A stretch of DNA of 44,671 nt from an uncultured Ezakiella sp. (GTDB taxonomy: Bacteria; Bacillota; Clostridia; Tissierellales; Peptoniphilaceae), in assembly GCA_947293975.1 (NCBI GenBank), contig CAMYPV010000003.1, forward strand, positions 1-44,671. The letters are read 5' to 3'. This document shows, piece by piece, positions 25,739-35,076 of the stretch. Made by a program: the position numbers and the translations under genes. Below the pieces are notes generated by a model. That model was not told the DNA's origin, did not search any database, and saw only the letters and a list, made by a program, of their open reading frames with translations. Within the stretch, counting starts at the first letter, position 1, and each line of letters opens with the position of its first letter.

Positions 25739-26720
25739 AGCGGGAAATGTGCTGCCTGAACGCACATCGATTTCGAATTTATTTTTCTCCACATTTTTGC
25801 CAGAGGCATCGGGCAATGATGTAAAGGTTTATTTATACGCGTATTATTTGATGAGAAACAATATAGTGATGACTGATAATGAGTTTAGAGAGGCTCTTGG
25901 CCTTGATCAAGACGAGATTGATAAGGCTTTTAATTATTGGGTTCACGAGGGCATTGTTGAGAAGGGCGAGAATGATACGATTGTGTTTTATGATATTGAT
26001 TCGCTTACACTTAAAAACATTGCAGACTCCGAGAAAATTTCGCGAAAAGCAGGGGAGATTTCTCCTGAGGATAATTTGATTAATCTAAATCAAAACGAAA
26101 ATATTCGCGAGTTTTTCAATTCATGCGATCATATTGTAAGGCGTCAACTTGCGCCTGAAGAGAAAAAACGTTTGATTGGTTGGATGGAAGAATTCAATAT
26201 GGATACCGAGATGATTTTGCATGCAATGAGCCTGAGCTATGATGTTAAAAATATAAAAAGTCTTGACTATGTAAAGGGCATATTGAGGCGTTGGCACGAT
26301 CAGGGCAAGGTTACTTTAGACGATGTAGTTGATGACGTGCTTGACGATTTTAATGCGCAAAGCCATATTGAAACGGTTAGAAAGTCTTTGAACTTAAAAC
26401 ATCGTGACTTGACTGACGCAGCTATCAAGATGATTGACAGATGGAAATACGATTTTGGTTTCTCAGATGATATTATTGCACTAGCTTGCGCTCAGACGGT
26501 TAATATTAGAGAGCCGAATGTAAATTATGTAAATTCAGTTATGGAAAATTGGTATGAAAACGGCGTTAAGACCGCCGAAGATGCAATGCAGATGATCGAG
26601 AAAAAGCCTAAGTCAGGCTACACCAAGCCCGGAAGTTTTGACTACGATAGTTCAAGGCAGACTGACGATTATGACGAAGACGAGCTTAAGAAACTTTTGG
26701 GATGGAGCGGTGAGTTGTAA
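25725..26720 (+). CDS. DnaD-domain replication initiation protein (DnaB/DnaD-like)
   Basis: A 331-residue protein with an N-terminal winged-helix region and two DnaD-type C-terminal domains: REFFNSCDHIVRRQLAPEEK..LDYVKGILRRWHDQG and, downstream, a second ending NYVNSVMENWYENGVKT. This two-domain layout is the Gram-positive primosome protein that loads helicase with DnaI. The start is GTG 25725, 7 bases from GGAGGT; other in-frame codons from 25710 fall inside that site. Its stop and the next start share one base (TAATG). Confidence 0.88.
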   Translation: MRFVEAGNVLPERTSISNLFFSTFLPEASGNDVKVYLYAYYLMRNNIVMTDNEFREALGLDQDEIDKAFNYWVHEGIVEKGENDTIVFYDIDSLTLKNIADSEKISRKAGEISPEDNLINLNQNENIREFFNSCDHIVRRQLAPEEKKRLIGWMEEFNMDTEMILHAMSLSYDVKNIKSLDYVKGILRRWHDQGKVTLDDVVDDVLDDFNAQSHIETVRKSLNLKHRDLTDAAIKMIDRWKYDFGFSDDIIALACAQTVNIREPNVNYVNSVMENWYENGVKTAEDAMQMIEKKPKSGYTKPGSFDYDSSRQTDDYDEDELKKLLGWSGEL

Positions 26721-27652
26721 TGGATATTAGAAAACAGGTCGAATCGGCTTTTAATGCAAGACGCGTGAAAATTTTGGCAGATGCGAGCGAAAATTACAAT
26801 CGTATTTTGAGCGAGTATCCAGAGCTGATGGATGTTGAAAACGAGATGCAACAAGCGGCGATGGACGTCATAACGACAGGCGTTTACAATGAAGAATTGA
26901 TGCAAAAAATCGAAGACAAGAAGGCAAATATAATAAAAAAATTAAATATAAAAGATGAAATTGAGCCAAAGTTTAATTGCAATATCTGCAATGACATGGG
27001 CTATGTTGATGGAAAAATATGCAAATGCTTGAAGCGCGAGTTGATTGATGCGTATTTTAAATTGGGCGACAATGGCGGGATTATCGAGAGTGATAATTTT
27101 AGAAATTTCGACATAAATATTTTTTCAAACGAGAAAGTCAATGCAATTTCTCCACGTGAAAACATCAAAAAGATTTACGACATGAGCATTAATTACATCA
27201 AAAATTTCGACAACGAGAAGGATTCATTGTTTTTTTACGGGCCGAGCGGAACGGGCAAAACTTATTTGACGGGTTGCATTGCGACTGAGATTAGAAATCT
27301 TGGCTATACGGTTTTGTATTTAACGGCGATTGAGCTTATGAACTTCTGCAAGGACAGACAGTTTAATTCGCAAGATAACAAGGATTTTATGGATCAAAAA
27401 GATGAGATGATTAAAAATTGCGACTTGCTCATCATTGATGATTTGGGTACAGAGCAAAACAACAATATGAACGCCGGTTATTTATATGATATAATTAATT
27501 ATCGGACGAGCGTTGGCAAGAAATTTATTATAAATTCCAATCTGACGCTGATGGATTTGTCAAAGCGTTATGCCGACAGAATTTTTTCAAGAATTACTGG
27601 CAATTCAAAAAATATAGAATTTATTGGCAAAAATTTGAGGATGATAAAATAG
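26720..27652 (+). CDS. dnaI: Primosomal ATPase DnaI-like (DnaC family helicase loader)
   Basis: A 310-residue AAA+ ATPase. The N-terminal domain carries a zinc-type cluster (Cys87, Cys90, Cys101, Cys103 in CNICNDMGYVDGKICKC). The ATPase domain has Walker A GPSGTGKT at 174-181, Walker B LLIIDDLGTE and a C-terminal arginine-containing segment YADRIFSRITG. It acts with the DnaD-type protein immediately upstream to load the replicative helicase at oriC or stalled forks. Translationally coupled to its neighbour. Gene order here, without dnaB helicase or polA beside it, is not unusual. Confidence 0.9.
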   Translation: MDIRKQVESAFNARRVKILADASENYNRILSEYPELMDVENEMQQAAMDVITTGVYNEELMQKIEDKKANIIKKLNIKDEIEPKFNCNICNDMGYVDGKICKCLKRELIDAYFKLGDNGGIIESDNFRNFDINIFSNEKVNAISPRENIKKIYDMSINYIKNFDNEKDSLFFYGPSGTGKTYLTGCIATEIRNLGYTVLYLTAIELMNFCKDRQFNSQDNKDFMDQKDEMIKNCDLLIIDDLGTEQNNNMNAGYLYDIINYRTSVGKKFIINSNLTLMDLSKRYADRIFSRITGNSKNIEFIGKNLRMIK

Positions 27653-27713
27653 TGCAGATGTCACAAATAAAAGGGTGGATACATTTGTTAATTAATACAG
27701 AAAGGATGTTAAA

Positions 27714-28979
27714 ATGTTAGACATAAAAAGAATTAGAATGAATTTTGACGAGGTTAAAAAAGCCATTTCAAAACGCAAGGGCAATTTTCCTCTTGAAGAA
27801 GCTTTAAAGCTTGACGAAGACAGACGCAATATAATTGCAAAAGTCGAGGACATGAAGAGCGAGCAAAACAAAATTTCAAAGCAAATTCCAATGCTAAAAA
27901 AAGAAGGCAAACCAACTGAAGAAATTTTCGAAAACATGAGAGCATTAAGCGACGAAATAAAATCGCTTGACGAACAGCAACGCATCATCGAAGAAAAATT
28001 GCGCGAAACTTTACTCGAGATTCCAAACACACCACACGAATCTGTGCCGGTTGGAGCTGATGACAGCGAAAATGTCGAGCTATTAAAATTTGGCACACCA
28101 AGAGAGTTCGACTTCGAACCAAAAGCTCACTGGGATTTGGGTACAGATTTGAACTATCTTGATTTTGAACGCGCAAACAAAATCACAGGCTCACGTTTTT
28201 CGATTTACAGAGGTGAAGGTGCAACGCTTTTAAGAGCGCTTACACAATTTATGCTTGATCTTCACATTCACAAACATGGATACACAGAAATGAGTTTGCC
28301 AGTTGTCGTTAATCGCGACAGTATGACAGGCACAGGACAGCTTCCAAAATTCGAAGAAGATATGTATCACATTAACAAAGACGATTTGTTCTTGATTCCT
28401 ACAGCTGAAGTTCCACTTACAAACTATTTTAGAGATGAAATTTTAGACGGAGACGATTTGACAATTTCAATCACTGCATACACTCCTTGCTTTAGACGTG
28501 AGGCAGGAAGTGCAGGACGCGACACACGTGGTTTGATTAGAAATCACCAATTCGACAAAGTCGAGCTTGTAAAATTCACAAAGCCAGAAGACTCTTACAA
28601 TGAACTAGAAAAATTAAGAGGCAACGCAGAGGAAATTTTACAACTTCTAAATCTTCCATACAGAGTTGTAACTCTTTGCAGCGGAGACCTTGGTTTTTCA
28701 GCGGCAAAAACATTTGACATTGAAGTCTGGATGCCATCATACGGCAGATATGTAGAAATTTCGAGCTGCTCAAATTTTGAGGACTTCCAAGCACGCAGAT
28801 CAAATATCAGATTCCGTCGTGAAAAAGGTGCAAAGCCAGAGCTTGTACACACATTAAACGGCAGTGGACTTGCAGTTGGCCGTTGCTATGCAGCAGTTTT
28901 GGAAAACTTCCAACGCGCTGACGGCACAATTGAAATTCCTGAAGTTTTAAAACCATATATGAGTAAAAAGCAATTCTAA
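27714..28979 (+). CDS. serS: Seryl-tRNA synthetase
   Basis: A 421-residue class II synthetase, full length. An N-terminal coiled-coil arm (about residues 30-105) contacts the long variable arm of tRNA-Ser. Catalytic motifs: [17 protein letters not shown] before motif 2, [21 protein letters not shown] as motif 2, and [14 protein letters not shown] as motif 3. It charges tRNA-Ser and tRNA-Sec with serine. It starts after GAAAGGATGTTAAA, 61 bp from dnaI with no terminator or T-box leader in between, so it may be read from the primosome operon. Confidence 0.97.
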   Translation: MLDIKRIRMNFDEVKKAISKRKGNFPLEEALKLDEDRRNIIAKVEDMKSEQNKISKQIPMLKKEGKPTEEIFENMRALSDEIKSLDEQQRIIEEKLRETLLEIPNTPHESVPVGADDSENVELLKFGTPREFDFEPKAHWDLGTDLNYLDFERANKITGSRFSIYRGEGATLLRALTQFMLDLHIHKHGYTEMSLPVVVNRDSMTGTGQLPKFEEDMYHINKDDLFLIPTAEVPLTNYFRDEILDGDDLTISITAYTPCFRREAGSAGRDTRGLIRNHQFDKVELVKFTKPEDSYNELEKLRGNAEEILQLLNLPYRVVTLCSGDLGFSAAKTFDIEVWMPSYGRYVEISSCSNFEDFQARRSNIRFRREKGAKPELVHTLNGSGLAVGRCYAAVLENFQRADGTIEIPEVLKPYMSKKQF

Positions 28980-28983
28980 TAAA

Positions 28984-29018
28984 AAATCCATCACCCGATT
29001 GAGAGTGATGGATTTATT
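28984..29018. terminator. Bidirectional terminator between serS and murE
   Basis: Stem AATCCATCAC (28985-28994) / GTGATGGATT (29005-29014), with A-rich and T-rich flanks. Confidence 0.85.
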
Positions 29019-30422
29019 TTATTTATTAATATAATCAAGGACGACTTTTTTGTCTGAATACGGAACTTTTTCGCCATTTATCAGCTGATGTTCTTCGTCG
29101 CCTTTGCCAGAGATTATGATGATGTCTCCAGCCTCTGATGAGTCGAGCATTTCTTTGATTGCAGTGGCTCGATCGGTGATTTTTTTTGTGTCAATTTTGC
29201 TGTGAAGCGCCATCTCGTCGATAATTCTGTTTGGATCTTCGAAATCAGGATTGTCCGCTGTGAAATAAACTCTGTCTACATATTTATTTGCAACCTCTGG
29301 AATTTCGTGTCTACGCTCGAGTGTGCGGCCGCCAACAGAACCTACTGCAAGGAGTATGTGATTGTGCTTCCAATTTTTAATTTCGGACAAAAGCGACTCG
29401 AGGCTCAATTTATTGTGTGCATAATCTATGACAATTTTTCTGTCAGCCCAGTCGATTACCTCCATCCTTCCAGGAATTTTCAAATCGTCTGTAAGCGTCT
29501 CAAGTTTACCCATCGCAAAACCTATTTCGTTTAAGCTTGCAAGTGCAAGTGATAAATTCATCTTGTTAAACGATCCGTGTAGATTTGTCTTGATGTGATG
29601 ATTGTTCAAATCAAATTCGTACTCAGTTTCGTTTTCGATTAAAAAGTCCGCGTCTTTGTGTCCGACAGAAACGTATGGAGATTTCATTTTCTCAATCATA
29701 TAGCCGTAGTTTTCGTCATCTTTATTTAAGATGGCTTTTTTTGCAAGCAGCATAAAATTGCGCTTGCATTTTCTGTACTCATCAAAGTCCGCATGCTCGG
29801 TTGGGCCGATGTGATCTGGCGAAAGATTTGTGAAAATAGAAAGCATAAAGCGTGTGCCAAAAACTCTGAATTGCTTCATAGCTTGGCTGCTTACTTCGAT
29901 TATCATGTATTTAACGCCTTCGCTGTACGCCTGACGCAGATGTTTTTGAAGTGTAAAAGGATCTGGAGTTGTGTTTTTCGTTTCAAAATGTTTGCCATTA
30001 TAAAAAATTCCACTTGTGCCAATAACGCCGCAACTGTATCCGTATTTTTCAATCAGCTCCTTCATAATGAACGAGACAGAGGTCTTACCCTTTGTGCCAG
30101 TTACACCAATTACACGAAGGTCTTTTGATGGATGCTTAAAAAACCCAGAGCTTACGAGGCCAAGAGTCTTTCTCGTATCCTCTACGATGAAGCTGACGCT
30201 GTCTTCTGGTAAATTTACTTCATGCTCCAAAATGAATGCACGCGTGCCTCTTTGATAAGCTTCGTCGATGTATTTTTGCTCGTGCGTGTCGACATGAGTG
30301 CCTTTTATTGCTACAAACAAGCATTTATCGTCGGCATTTTTTGTATTTGTTTCGATGCGATTGATTTCAAAATCAAAGCGTTCATCGATATTAAGTTTTG
30401 AAAAGAGTTCAGATAATCTCAT
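29019..30422 (-). CDS. murE: UDP-N-acetylmuramyl-tripeptide synthetase MurE
   Basis: A 467-residue Mur ligase that adds the third residue of the peptidoglycan stem peptide. The ATP loop GTKGKTS is at 109-115, the central domain has the TPDPFTLQ and SSQAMKQFRV segments, and the C-terminal domain reads GRMEVIDW..IDYAHN and ADNPDFEDP. The diaminoacid signature of meso-DAP enzymes is DNPR; here it is DNPD, so the substrate is more likely lysine or ornithine. The start at 30422 follows GAAAGGAAAT; the longer frame from 30497 has no such site. Monocistronic. Confidence 0.92.
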   Translation of the reverse strand: MRLSELFSKLNIDERFDFEINRIETNTKNADDKCLFVAIKGTHVDTHEQKYIDEAYQRGTRAFILEHEVNLPEDSVSFIVEDTRKTLGLVSSGFFKHPSKDLRVIGVTGTKGKTSVSFIMKELIEKYGYSCGVIGTSGIFYNGKHFETKNTTPDPFTLQKHLRQAYSEGVKYMIIEVSSQAMKQFRVFGTRFMLSIFTNLSPDHIGPTEHADFDEYRKCKRNFMLLAKKAILNKDDENYGYMIEKMKSPYVSVGHKDADFLIENETEYEFDLNNHHIKTNLHGSFNKMNLSLALASLNEIGFAMGKLETLTDDLKIPGRMEVIDWADRKIVIDYAHNKLSLESLLSEIKNWKHNHILLAVGSVGGRTLERRHEIPEVANKYVDRVYFTADNPDFEDPNRIIDEMALHSKIDTKKITDRATAIKEMLDSSEAGDIIIISGKGDEEHQLINGEKVPYSDKKVVLDYINK

Positions 30423-30546
30423 ATAATTTCCTTTCTGTGAATATATTAAAAGAAATCCAGCGGCGAAATTTTTGTGAATGTCCGCCATGATTTGCATTAG
30501 TTCATGTAAATAATTTTACTATATATAATTAATTTTTGCAATTGAC

Positions 30547-30575
30547 TTGAATTTTAAAGGGGAGTGCTTTATAAT
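30547..30575 (+). promoter_or_regulatory. Promoter of brnQ
   Basis: -35 TTGAAT (30547-30552), 17-bp spacer, -10 TATAAT (30570-30575). The leader is about 35 bases, too short for a T-box or other riboswitch. Confidence 0.65.
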
Positions 30576-30617
30576 ATTAAATGAAAAACGAATAACAACT
30601 TAACAATAGGAGGAACT

Positions 30618-31919
30618 ATGAAACAAGTTAAAACAAAAGACATTTTAGTAACGGGATTTGCGGTGTTCGCAATGTTTCTCGGCGCAGGTAATCTGATTTT
30701 TCCACCACACATAGGTATAAACGCCGGCGATATGTATATGTATGCGTTGCTCGGGTTTATATTTACAGGTATACTCATGCCGATGTTGGGGCTTATTGCA
30801 ACGGCGAACACAGGCGGCAGCATAACGAAATTTGCAGATGTGGTTTCAAAAAACTTTGCAAATATATTTAACGTGTTAGTACTACTTTGCATTGGACCAA
30901 TGGTTGCAGTACCAAGAACAGCAGCAACTACATACGAAGTTGGTATTGTACCGATTTTTGGCGAATTGGATTGGGGAACGATTTTTGGCGCAGAATGGTC
31001 GAGAATTTTTATAGGTGCAGTTTATTTTCTGTTAAATTATTTTCTATTAGTAAAGCCATCAAAGGTAATTGACTTGATTGGAAAATATTTTACGCCGGCA
31101 CTTTTAACATTGTTAATCGGTCTTATCATAAAAGGTGTTATGAATCCAATAGGAATTCCAGGCACTCCACAAGTTCCAAACACATTTGCATTGGGATTTA
31201 AAGAAGGCTATCAAACAATGGACGCAATGGGAAGTATGGCGCTTGGCGGCATTGCAATTATGGGCATCAAAAAGCTTACATCAAACGAGCATGAGATCAA
31301 GAGAGCCACAAAACTTTCAGCGTTAATTGCAGGCACAGGCTTATTTATAGTTTATGGTGGATTTATTTATCTAGGAGCAACTGGCTCAATCGTATTTAAA
31401 GACATTGCACGCACACAGGCAACGGTAAAATTGGTCGAGGCAATCGGAAGCACAGCAGGCAAAGTGGCACTTTCTGTTTCGATGGTGTTTGCGTGCTTTA
31501 CAACATCGGTTGGACTTATTACAACGATTTCAAATTTCTTTGTGGAATTATTTAAAAACAAATATTCGTACAAAAAAGTTATGATTACGATTGTAATTTT
31601 GAGCTATTTAATTTCAATTGCAGGCGTTAACCAAATCATCGTACTTGCAGAGCCGATTTTAAACACATTCTATCCAACAACAATCGTGCTTATACTGCTC
31701 AATCTTTTTAGATCTAAGATTAAAAATGAAAATATTTTCCGCGGTGCAGTATACGGTGCGACATTTGCGGGATTTGTATTTGCAGTTTCAAAATTATTGC
31801 CAGAAGGAAATGCTGTTGCAAATATCGTTCAAAAATTACCACTAGGCAGTGACGGATTTATGTGGATATATTTTGCAATAGTAGGCGCAATAATTGGAAT
31901 GCTTATAAAAAAGAAATAG
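30618..31919 (+). CDS. brnQ: Branched-chain amino acid transporter BrnQ (LIVCS family)
   Basis: A 433-residue membrane protein with about twelve helices. It opens with the LIVCS signature FAVFAMFLGAGNLIFPPHIG and continues with GPMVAVPRTAATTYEVG, both diagnostic for sodium- or proton-coupled leucine/isoleucine/valine uptake. The start follows ATAGGAGGAACT. No clear terminator follows; the aldolase promoter lies about 10 bases past the stop. Confidence 0.95.
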   Translation: MKQVKTKDILVTGFAVFAMFLGAGNLIFPPHIGINAGDMYMYALLGFIFTGILMPMLGLIATANTGGSITKFADVVSKNFANIFNVLVLLCIGPMVAVPRTAATTYEVGIVPIFGELDWGTIFGAEWSRIFIGAVYFLLNYFLLVKPSKVIDLIGKYFTPALLTLLIGLIIKGVMNPIGIPGTPQVPNTFALGFKEGYQTMDAMGSMALGGIAIMGIKKLTSNEHEIKRATKLSALIAGTGLFIVYGGFIYLGATGSIVFKDIARTQATVKLVEAIGSTAGKVALSVSMVFACFTTSVGLITTISNFFVELFKNKYSYKKVMITIVILSYLISIAGVNQIIVLAEPILNTFYPTTIVLILLNLFRSKIKNENIFRGAVYGATFAGFVFAVSKLLPEGNAVANIVQKLPLGSDGFMWIYFAIVGAIIGMLIKKK

Positions 31920-31930
31920 GGTGCTCATTT

Positions 31931-31960
31931 TTGGAAATATTTATCATTATGTGATATAAT
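31931..31960 (+). promoter_or_regulatory. Promoter of the aldolase gene
   Basis: -35 TTGGAA (31931-31936), 18-bp spacer, -10 TATAAT (31955-31960). Confidence 0.65.
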
Positions 31961-31990
31961 AATTGTATAAGAAAATTTTGGAGGTATTTG

Positions 31991-32875
31991 ATGAATAAAG
32001 ATATGTTAAAAAGAATGAAGGAAGATAATGGATTTATTGCCGCACTTGACCAAAGCGGTGGTTCAACTCCTAAGGCTTTGTTAAATTATGGCATTGATAA
32101 AGTTGCTTACGATACTGAAGAAGAAATGTTTAAGCTTGTTCATGAAATGAGAACACGCATAATCAAATCGCCATCATTTACAGGAGAAAAAATTATCGGC
32201 GCTATTCTTTTTGAAATCACAATGGATTCAAAGATTGACGGTATGTTCACAGCAGATTATTTATGGAAAGAAAAAAATATCGTTCCATTCTTAAAAGTTG
32301 ACTGTGGTCTTGCTGAAGCTAAAAACGGTGTACGTTTGATGAAGGATATTCACGATTTAGACGACAAAATCAAACGCGCATTAGAAAGAAATGTTTTCGG
32401 CACAAAAATGCGTTCAGTGATTGATGAATTAAATGTAGAAGGCATCAAAGAAAATGTTCGTCAACAATTTGAATATGCAAAGCGTATTGCAGATGGTGGA
32501 CTTGTTCCAATTGTTGAGCCAGAAATCACAATCACAATGGCAAAAAAAGCTGAAGCTGAAGAAGTTTTGCGTGATGCATTGCTTGAAGAGTTAAAAACTT
32601 GGGGCAATCAACCATTGATGTTTAAATTGACATTGCCTGAAAAGGACAATTTATACGAATGCCTTTACGACAATCCAAATGTAATTAGAGTTGTTGCATT
32701 AAGTGGCGGATATTCAAGGGTTGATGCAAACAAAAAACTTGCAAACAATCATCGCGTTGTTGCATCTTTCTCAAGAGCATTAACCGAAGGCTTGACAGCT
32801 CAAATGACTGACAATGAATTCGACAAACATTTAAAAGAATCAGTTGACAGCATTTTTGAAGCAAGTTGCAAATAA
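31991..32875 (+). CDS. fda: Class I fructose-bisphosphate aldolase
   Basis: A 294-residue Schiff-base aldolase of the bacterial class I type (similar in size to staphylococcal FdaA). Segments NGFIAALDQSGGSTPKAL, LWKEKNIVPFLKVDCGLA, PIVEPEIT and LMFKLTLPEKDN (probable Schiff-base lysine) are family hallmarks. It catalyses the reversible split of fructose 1,6-bisphosphate in glycolysis. Biased codon use suggests high expression. The start at 31991 follows TTGGAGGT with good spacing; a TTG three bases earlier is less likely. Confidence 0.95.
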   Translation: MNKDMLKRMKEDNGFIAALDQSGGSTPKALLNYGIDKVAYDTEEEMFKLVHEMRTRIIKSPSFTGEKIIGAILFEITMDSKIDGMFTADYLWKEKNIVPFLKVDCGLAEAKNGVRLMKDIHDLDDKIKRALERNVFGTKMRSVIDELNVEGIKENVRQQFEYAKRIADGGLVPIVEPEITITMAKKAEAEEVLRDALLEELKTWGNQPLMFKLTLPEKDNLYECLYDNPNVIRVVALSGGYSRVDANKKLANNHRVVASFSRALTEGLTAQMTDNEFDKHLKESVDSIFEASCK

Positions 32876-32892
32876 AATTTAGTATTTATTAA

Positions 32893-32922
32893 AAAATCCC
32901 GTTCAATTGCGAACGGGATTTT
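32893..32922. terminator. Bidirectional terminator between fda and the MBOAT gene
   Basis: Perfect 12-bp stem AAAATCCCGTTC / GAACGGGATTTT with loop AATTGC. Confidence 0.9.
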
Positions 32923-32946
32923 GTGTGTCTTAAATTATTTTTAGAA

Positions 32947-34296
32947 TTAAAATCTAAAGTATATGAATGGATTAAATCCATCAGTGATAAGCCTTGCGAT
33001 TGATAGCAAGAACAATGCAATTAATATTATTCTATAGATGGTTTTGTGCTTTGACAATTTGTTATTAATCCACGGTCCAATAAGTGCAAGACCTGCAATC
33101 CATTCGAATTTGTACATAGTTATATAATAATACCATGTGCGTCCCATTGGTGCTGTGAAATTAAAAAATGATTTTAGATAGCGTATGGCAAGAGTGATGC
33201 CTTCGGCTCTAAAAAATATCCATCCAATTATTACGAGTATCATTGTAATTATATGCGATTGAAATCTGCCCTTAATTATATATCGCTCAATCATAAGTAG
33301 CGCTGCATAATAAAGTCCCCAAGCTATAAAGTTGAAGCCAGCACCATGCCACATGCCTGTCAAGAACCAAACGAATAATAGATTGAAAACATTTCTTGCG
33401 CTTGAACGTCTGCTGCCGCCAAGCGGGATATACACATAGTCTTTAAAGTATGATGAAAGCGATATATGCCATCTTGTCCAAAATTCTTTGATCGACTTTG
33501 AGATATATGGATAGTTGAAGTTTTCCAAGAAATTGAATCCAAACATTTTTCCAAGGCCAATTGCCATGTGCGAGTAAGCACAGAAGTCATAGTAGATGTG
33601 GAGCGTGTACGCAACGGCGCCCACAGCTGCCATTGCCATGTAGAGTTGGTTTTGGCTGTTCATAGTAAAAGCTGCGTCAGAAATTTTTGCAAATTGATTT
33701 GAAAGCAGCATCTTCATTGCAAAACCTTTTATAAAACGGTCGATGCCCGTTGTAAAATCGTCGAGTGTGGTGCTTCTTGATTTTATTTCTTCAGCAACAG
33801 TGTCGTATCTAACGATTGGGCCTGCAACTAACTGCGGAAACAAACTTACATAAAGCGCCGCATCGAGTACGCTGTTTGCAGGTGTATCTATGCCACGATA
33901 CACATCCACGACATAGCTGATTGCTTGGAATGTGAAGAAGCTGATGCCTATTGGAAGTGCAATTTCAATTGGCGTGATATCTGCAAAATTTGCCAAAATG
34001 CTCGTGCAAAATCCTAGATATTTAAACACAAAAAGTTGTGCAAGCATCAAAAACACCGACACAAAAAGTATTTTATTCTTTTGCTTTTGATATTTATAAA
34101 CGCCAACTGCGCCCAAATGCGAAATTAAAATTGCGCTTAGCATTAAAACTATATTTTTGCCCTCGCCGTATGTGTAGAACAAAAGGCTCAACACAAGCAG
34201 GTAAAAGTTTCTTAACTTTATATTTTTTGGCAAAATATGGTATAAAAGAGCAATTGGCAAAAAGTAAAATAAAAATACAACTGATGTAAATACCAT
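32947..34296 (-). CDS. MBOAT family O-acyltransferase (AlgI/PatA-like)
   Basis: A 449-residue multi-pass membrane protein. MBOAT marks are LPIGISFFTFQAISYVVDVYRG, FPQLVAGPIVRY, the segment EFWTRWHISLSSYFKDYVYIPLGG, and the catalytic histidine in TGMWHGAGFNFIAWG. The C terminus FNPFIYFRF is the usual end. Such proteins move acyl groups from the cytoplasm onto extracellular polysaccharides. A second conserved segment reads YYDFCAYSHMAIGLG where AlgI has DFSGYSDMA. No SGNH/AlgJ partner is adjacent; downstream is the fda gene and upstream ttcA, 10 bp away. Confidence 0.9.
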   Translation of the reverse strand: MVFTSVVFLFYFLPIALLYHILPKNIKLRNFYLLVLSLLFYTYGEGKNIVLMLSAILISHLGAVGVYKYQKQKNKILFVSVFLMLAQLFVFKYLGFCTSILANFADITPIEIALPIGISFFTFQAISYVVDVYRGIDTPANSVLDAALYVSLFPQLVAGPIVRYDTVAEEIKSRSTTLDDFTTGIDRFIKGFAMKMLLSNQFAKISDAAFTMNSQNQLYMAMAAVGAVAYTLHIYYDFCAYSHMAIGLGKMFGFNFLENFNYPYISKSIKEFWTRWHISLSSYFKDYVYIPLGGSRRSSARNVFNLLFVWFLTGMWHGAGFNFIAWGLYYAALLMIERYIIKGRFQSHIITMILVIIGWIFFRAEGITLAIRYLKSFFNFTAPMGRTWYYYITMYKFEWIAGLALIGPWINNKLSKHKTIYRIILIALFLLSIARLITDGFNPFIYFRF

Positions 34297-34305
34297 TGTT
34301 TACTC

Positions 34306-35076
34306 CTATCTGGTCTTTATAATTGTGTCAATATAAACATTTTCTATTGACGATTGAATGTTTTTCTTTGCACCGGGCAATAGCTCTTCGATCTCGTTTA
34401 AAAGATTTTTGATTTTATCACGCGATGTCTCGAGATTTTTTTCGGTAAGTATGCACTTGCAACTAAGTGACGGAAACTCTGCATAATCTCTAAATTTAAT
34501 TATATCACATTCTTTTATTAAATACAGTGGACGAATTAATTTTATGCCCGGATAATTTTGAGAGTCAAGCATTGGAAGCATATTTCGAAACGCCCCTTGC
34601 ATAAACATATTCATCATTGTAGTCTCGATTACGTCGTCCATGTGGTGACCGAGAGCGATTTTGTTGAAGCCAAGACGCTGTGCTTCGCTATAAAGCGCTC
34701 CGCGACGCATTCTCGCACACAGAAAGCAAGGGTTTTCGCTTGCAATTTTTTCTGTGACTTCAAAAATATCTGTCTCAAAAACATTTAACTGAAGTCCAAG
34801 ATTATCGTATATACCTTTGATCTCGTCGATATAATCGCTCGTAAAACCGGGATTCATCATCACATGCTTTAGCTCAAAATTTTTGATGCCATGCGTGTGA
34901 AGTTCGTTTAACAGTAGCGACAATAGTATCGAGTCTTTGCCGCCGCTGACGCACGACATAATTTTGTCGCCAGCTTCTATTAAATTGTATTTTTTAATCG
35001 CCTCGATAAATGGTCGATATAATGGCTTGCGATATTTTTTTATGAGGCTTCTTTTTATTTCTAATTCTGTCTTCAT
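34306..35076 (-). CDS. ttcA: tRNA 2-thiocytidine biosynthesis protein TtcA
   Basis: A 256-residue PP-loop ATPase. SGGKDS at 44-49 binds ATP, the Cys pair C117/C120 (CFLC) and a third Cys around 206-208 in LSCKCIL would hold the iron-sulfur cluster, and GHHMDDVIET is the TtcA-specific segment. It thiolates cytidine 32 in some tRNAs. Starts within the end of the M23 peptidase gene (4-bp overlap), so the two are cotranscribed. Confidence 0.92.
   Translation of the reverse strand: MKTELEIKRSLIKKYRKPLYRPFIEAIKKYNLIEAGDKIMSCVSGGKDSILLSLLLNELHTHGIKNFELKHVMMNPGFTSDYIDEIKGIYDNLGLQLNVFETDIFEVTEKIASENPCFLCARMRRGALYSEAQRLGFNKIALGHHMDDVIETTMMNMFMQGAFRNMLPMLDSQNYPGIKLIRPLYLIKECDIIKFRDYAEFPSLSCKCILTEKNLETSRDKIKNLLNEIEELLPGAKKNIQSSIENVYIDTIIKTR

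Noticed and set aside
27653..27713. T-box riboswitch before serS
   Set aside because: Only 61 bases separate it from dnaI, with no specifier loop, T-box sequence or antiterminator.
29202..30255. Plus-strand open frames opposite murE
   Set aside because: Shadows of murE coding, no ribosome binding site and no recognisable domain.
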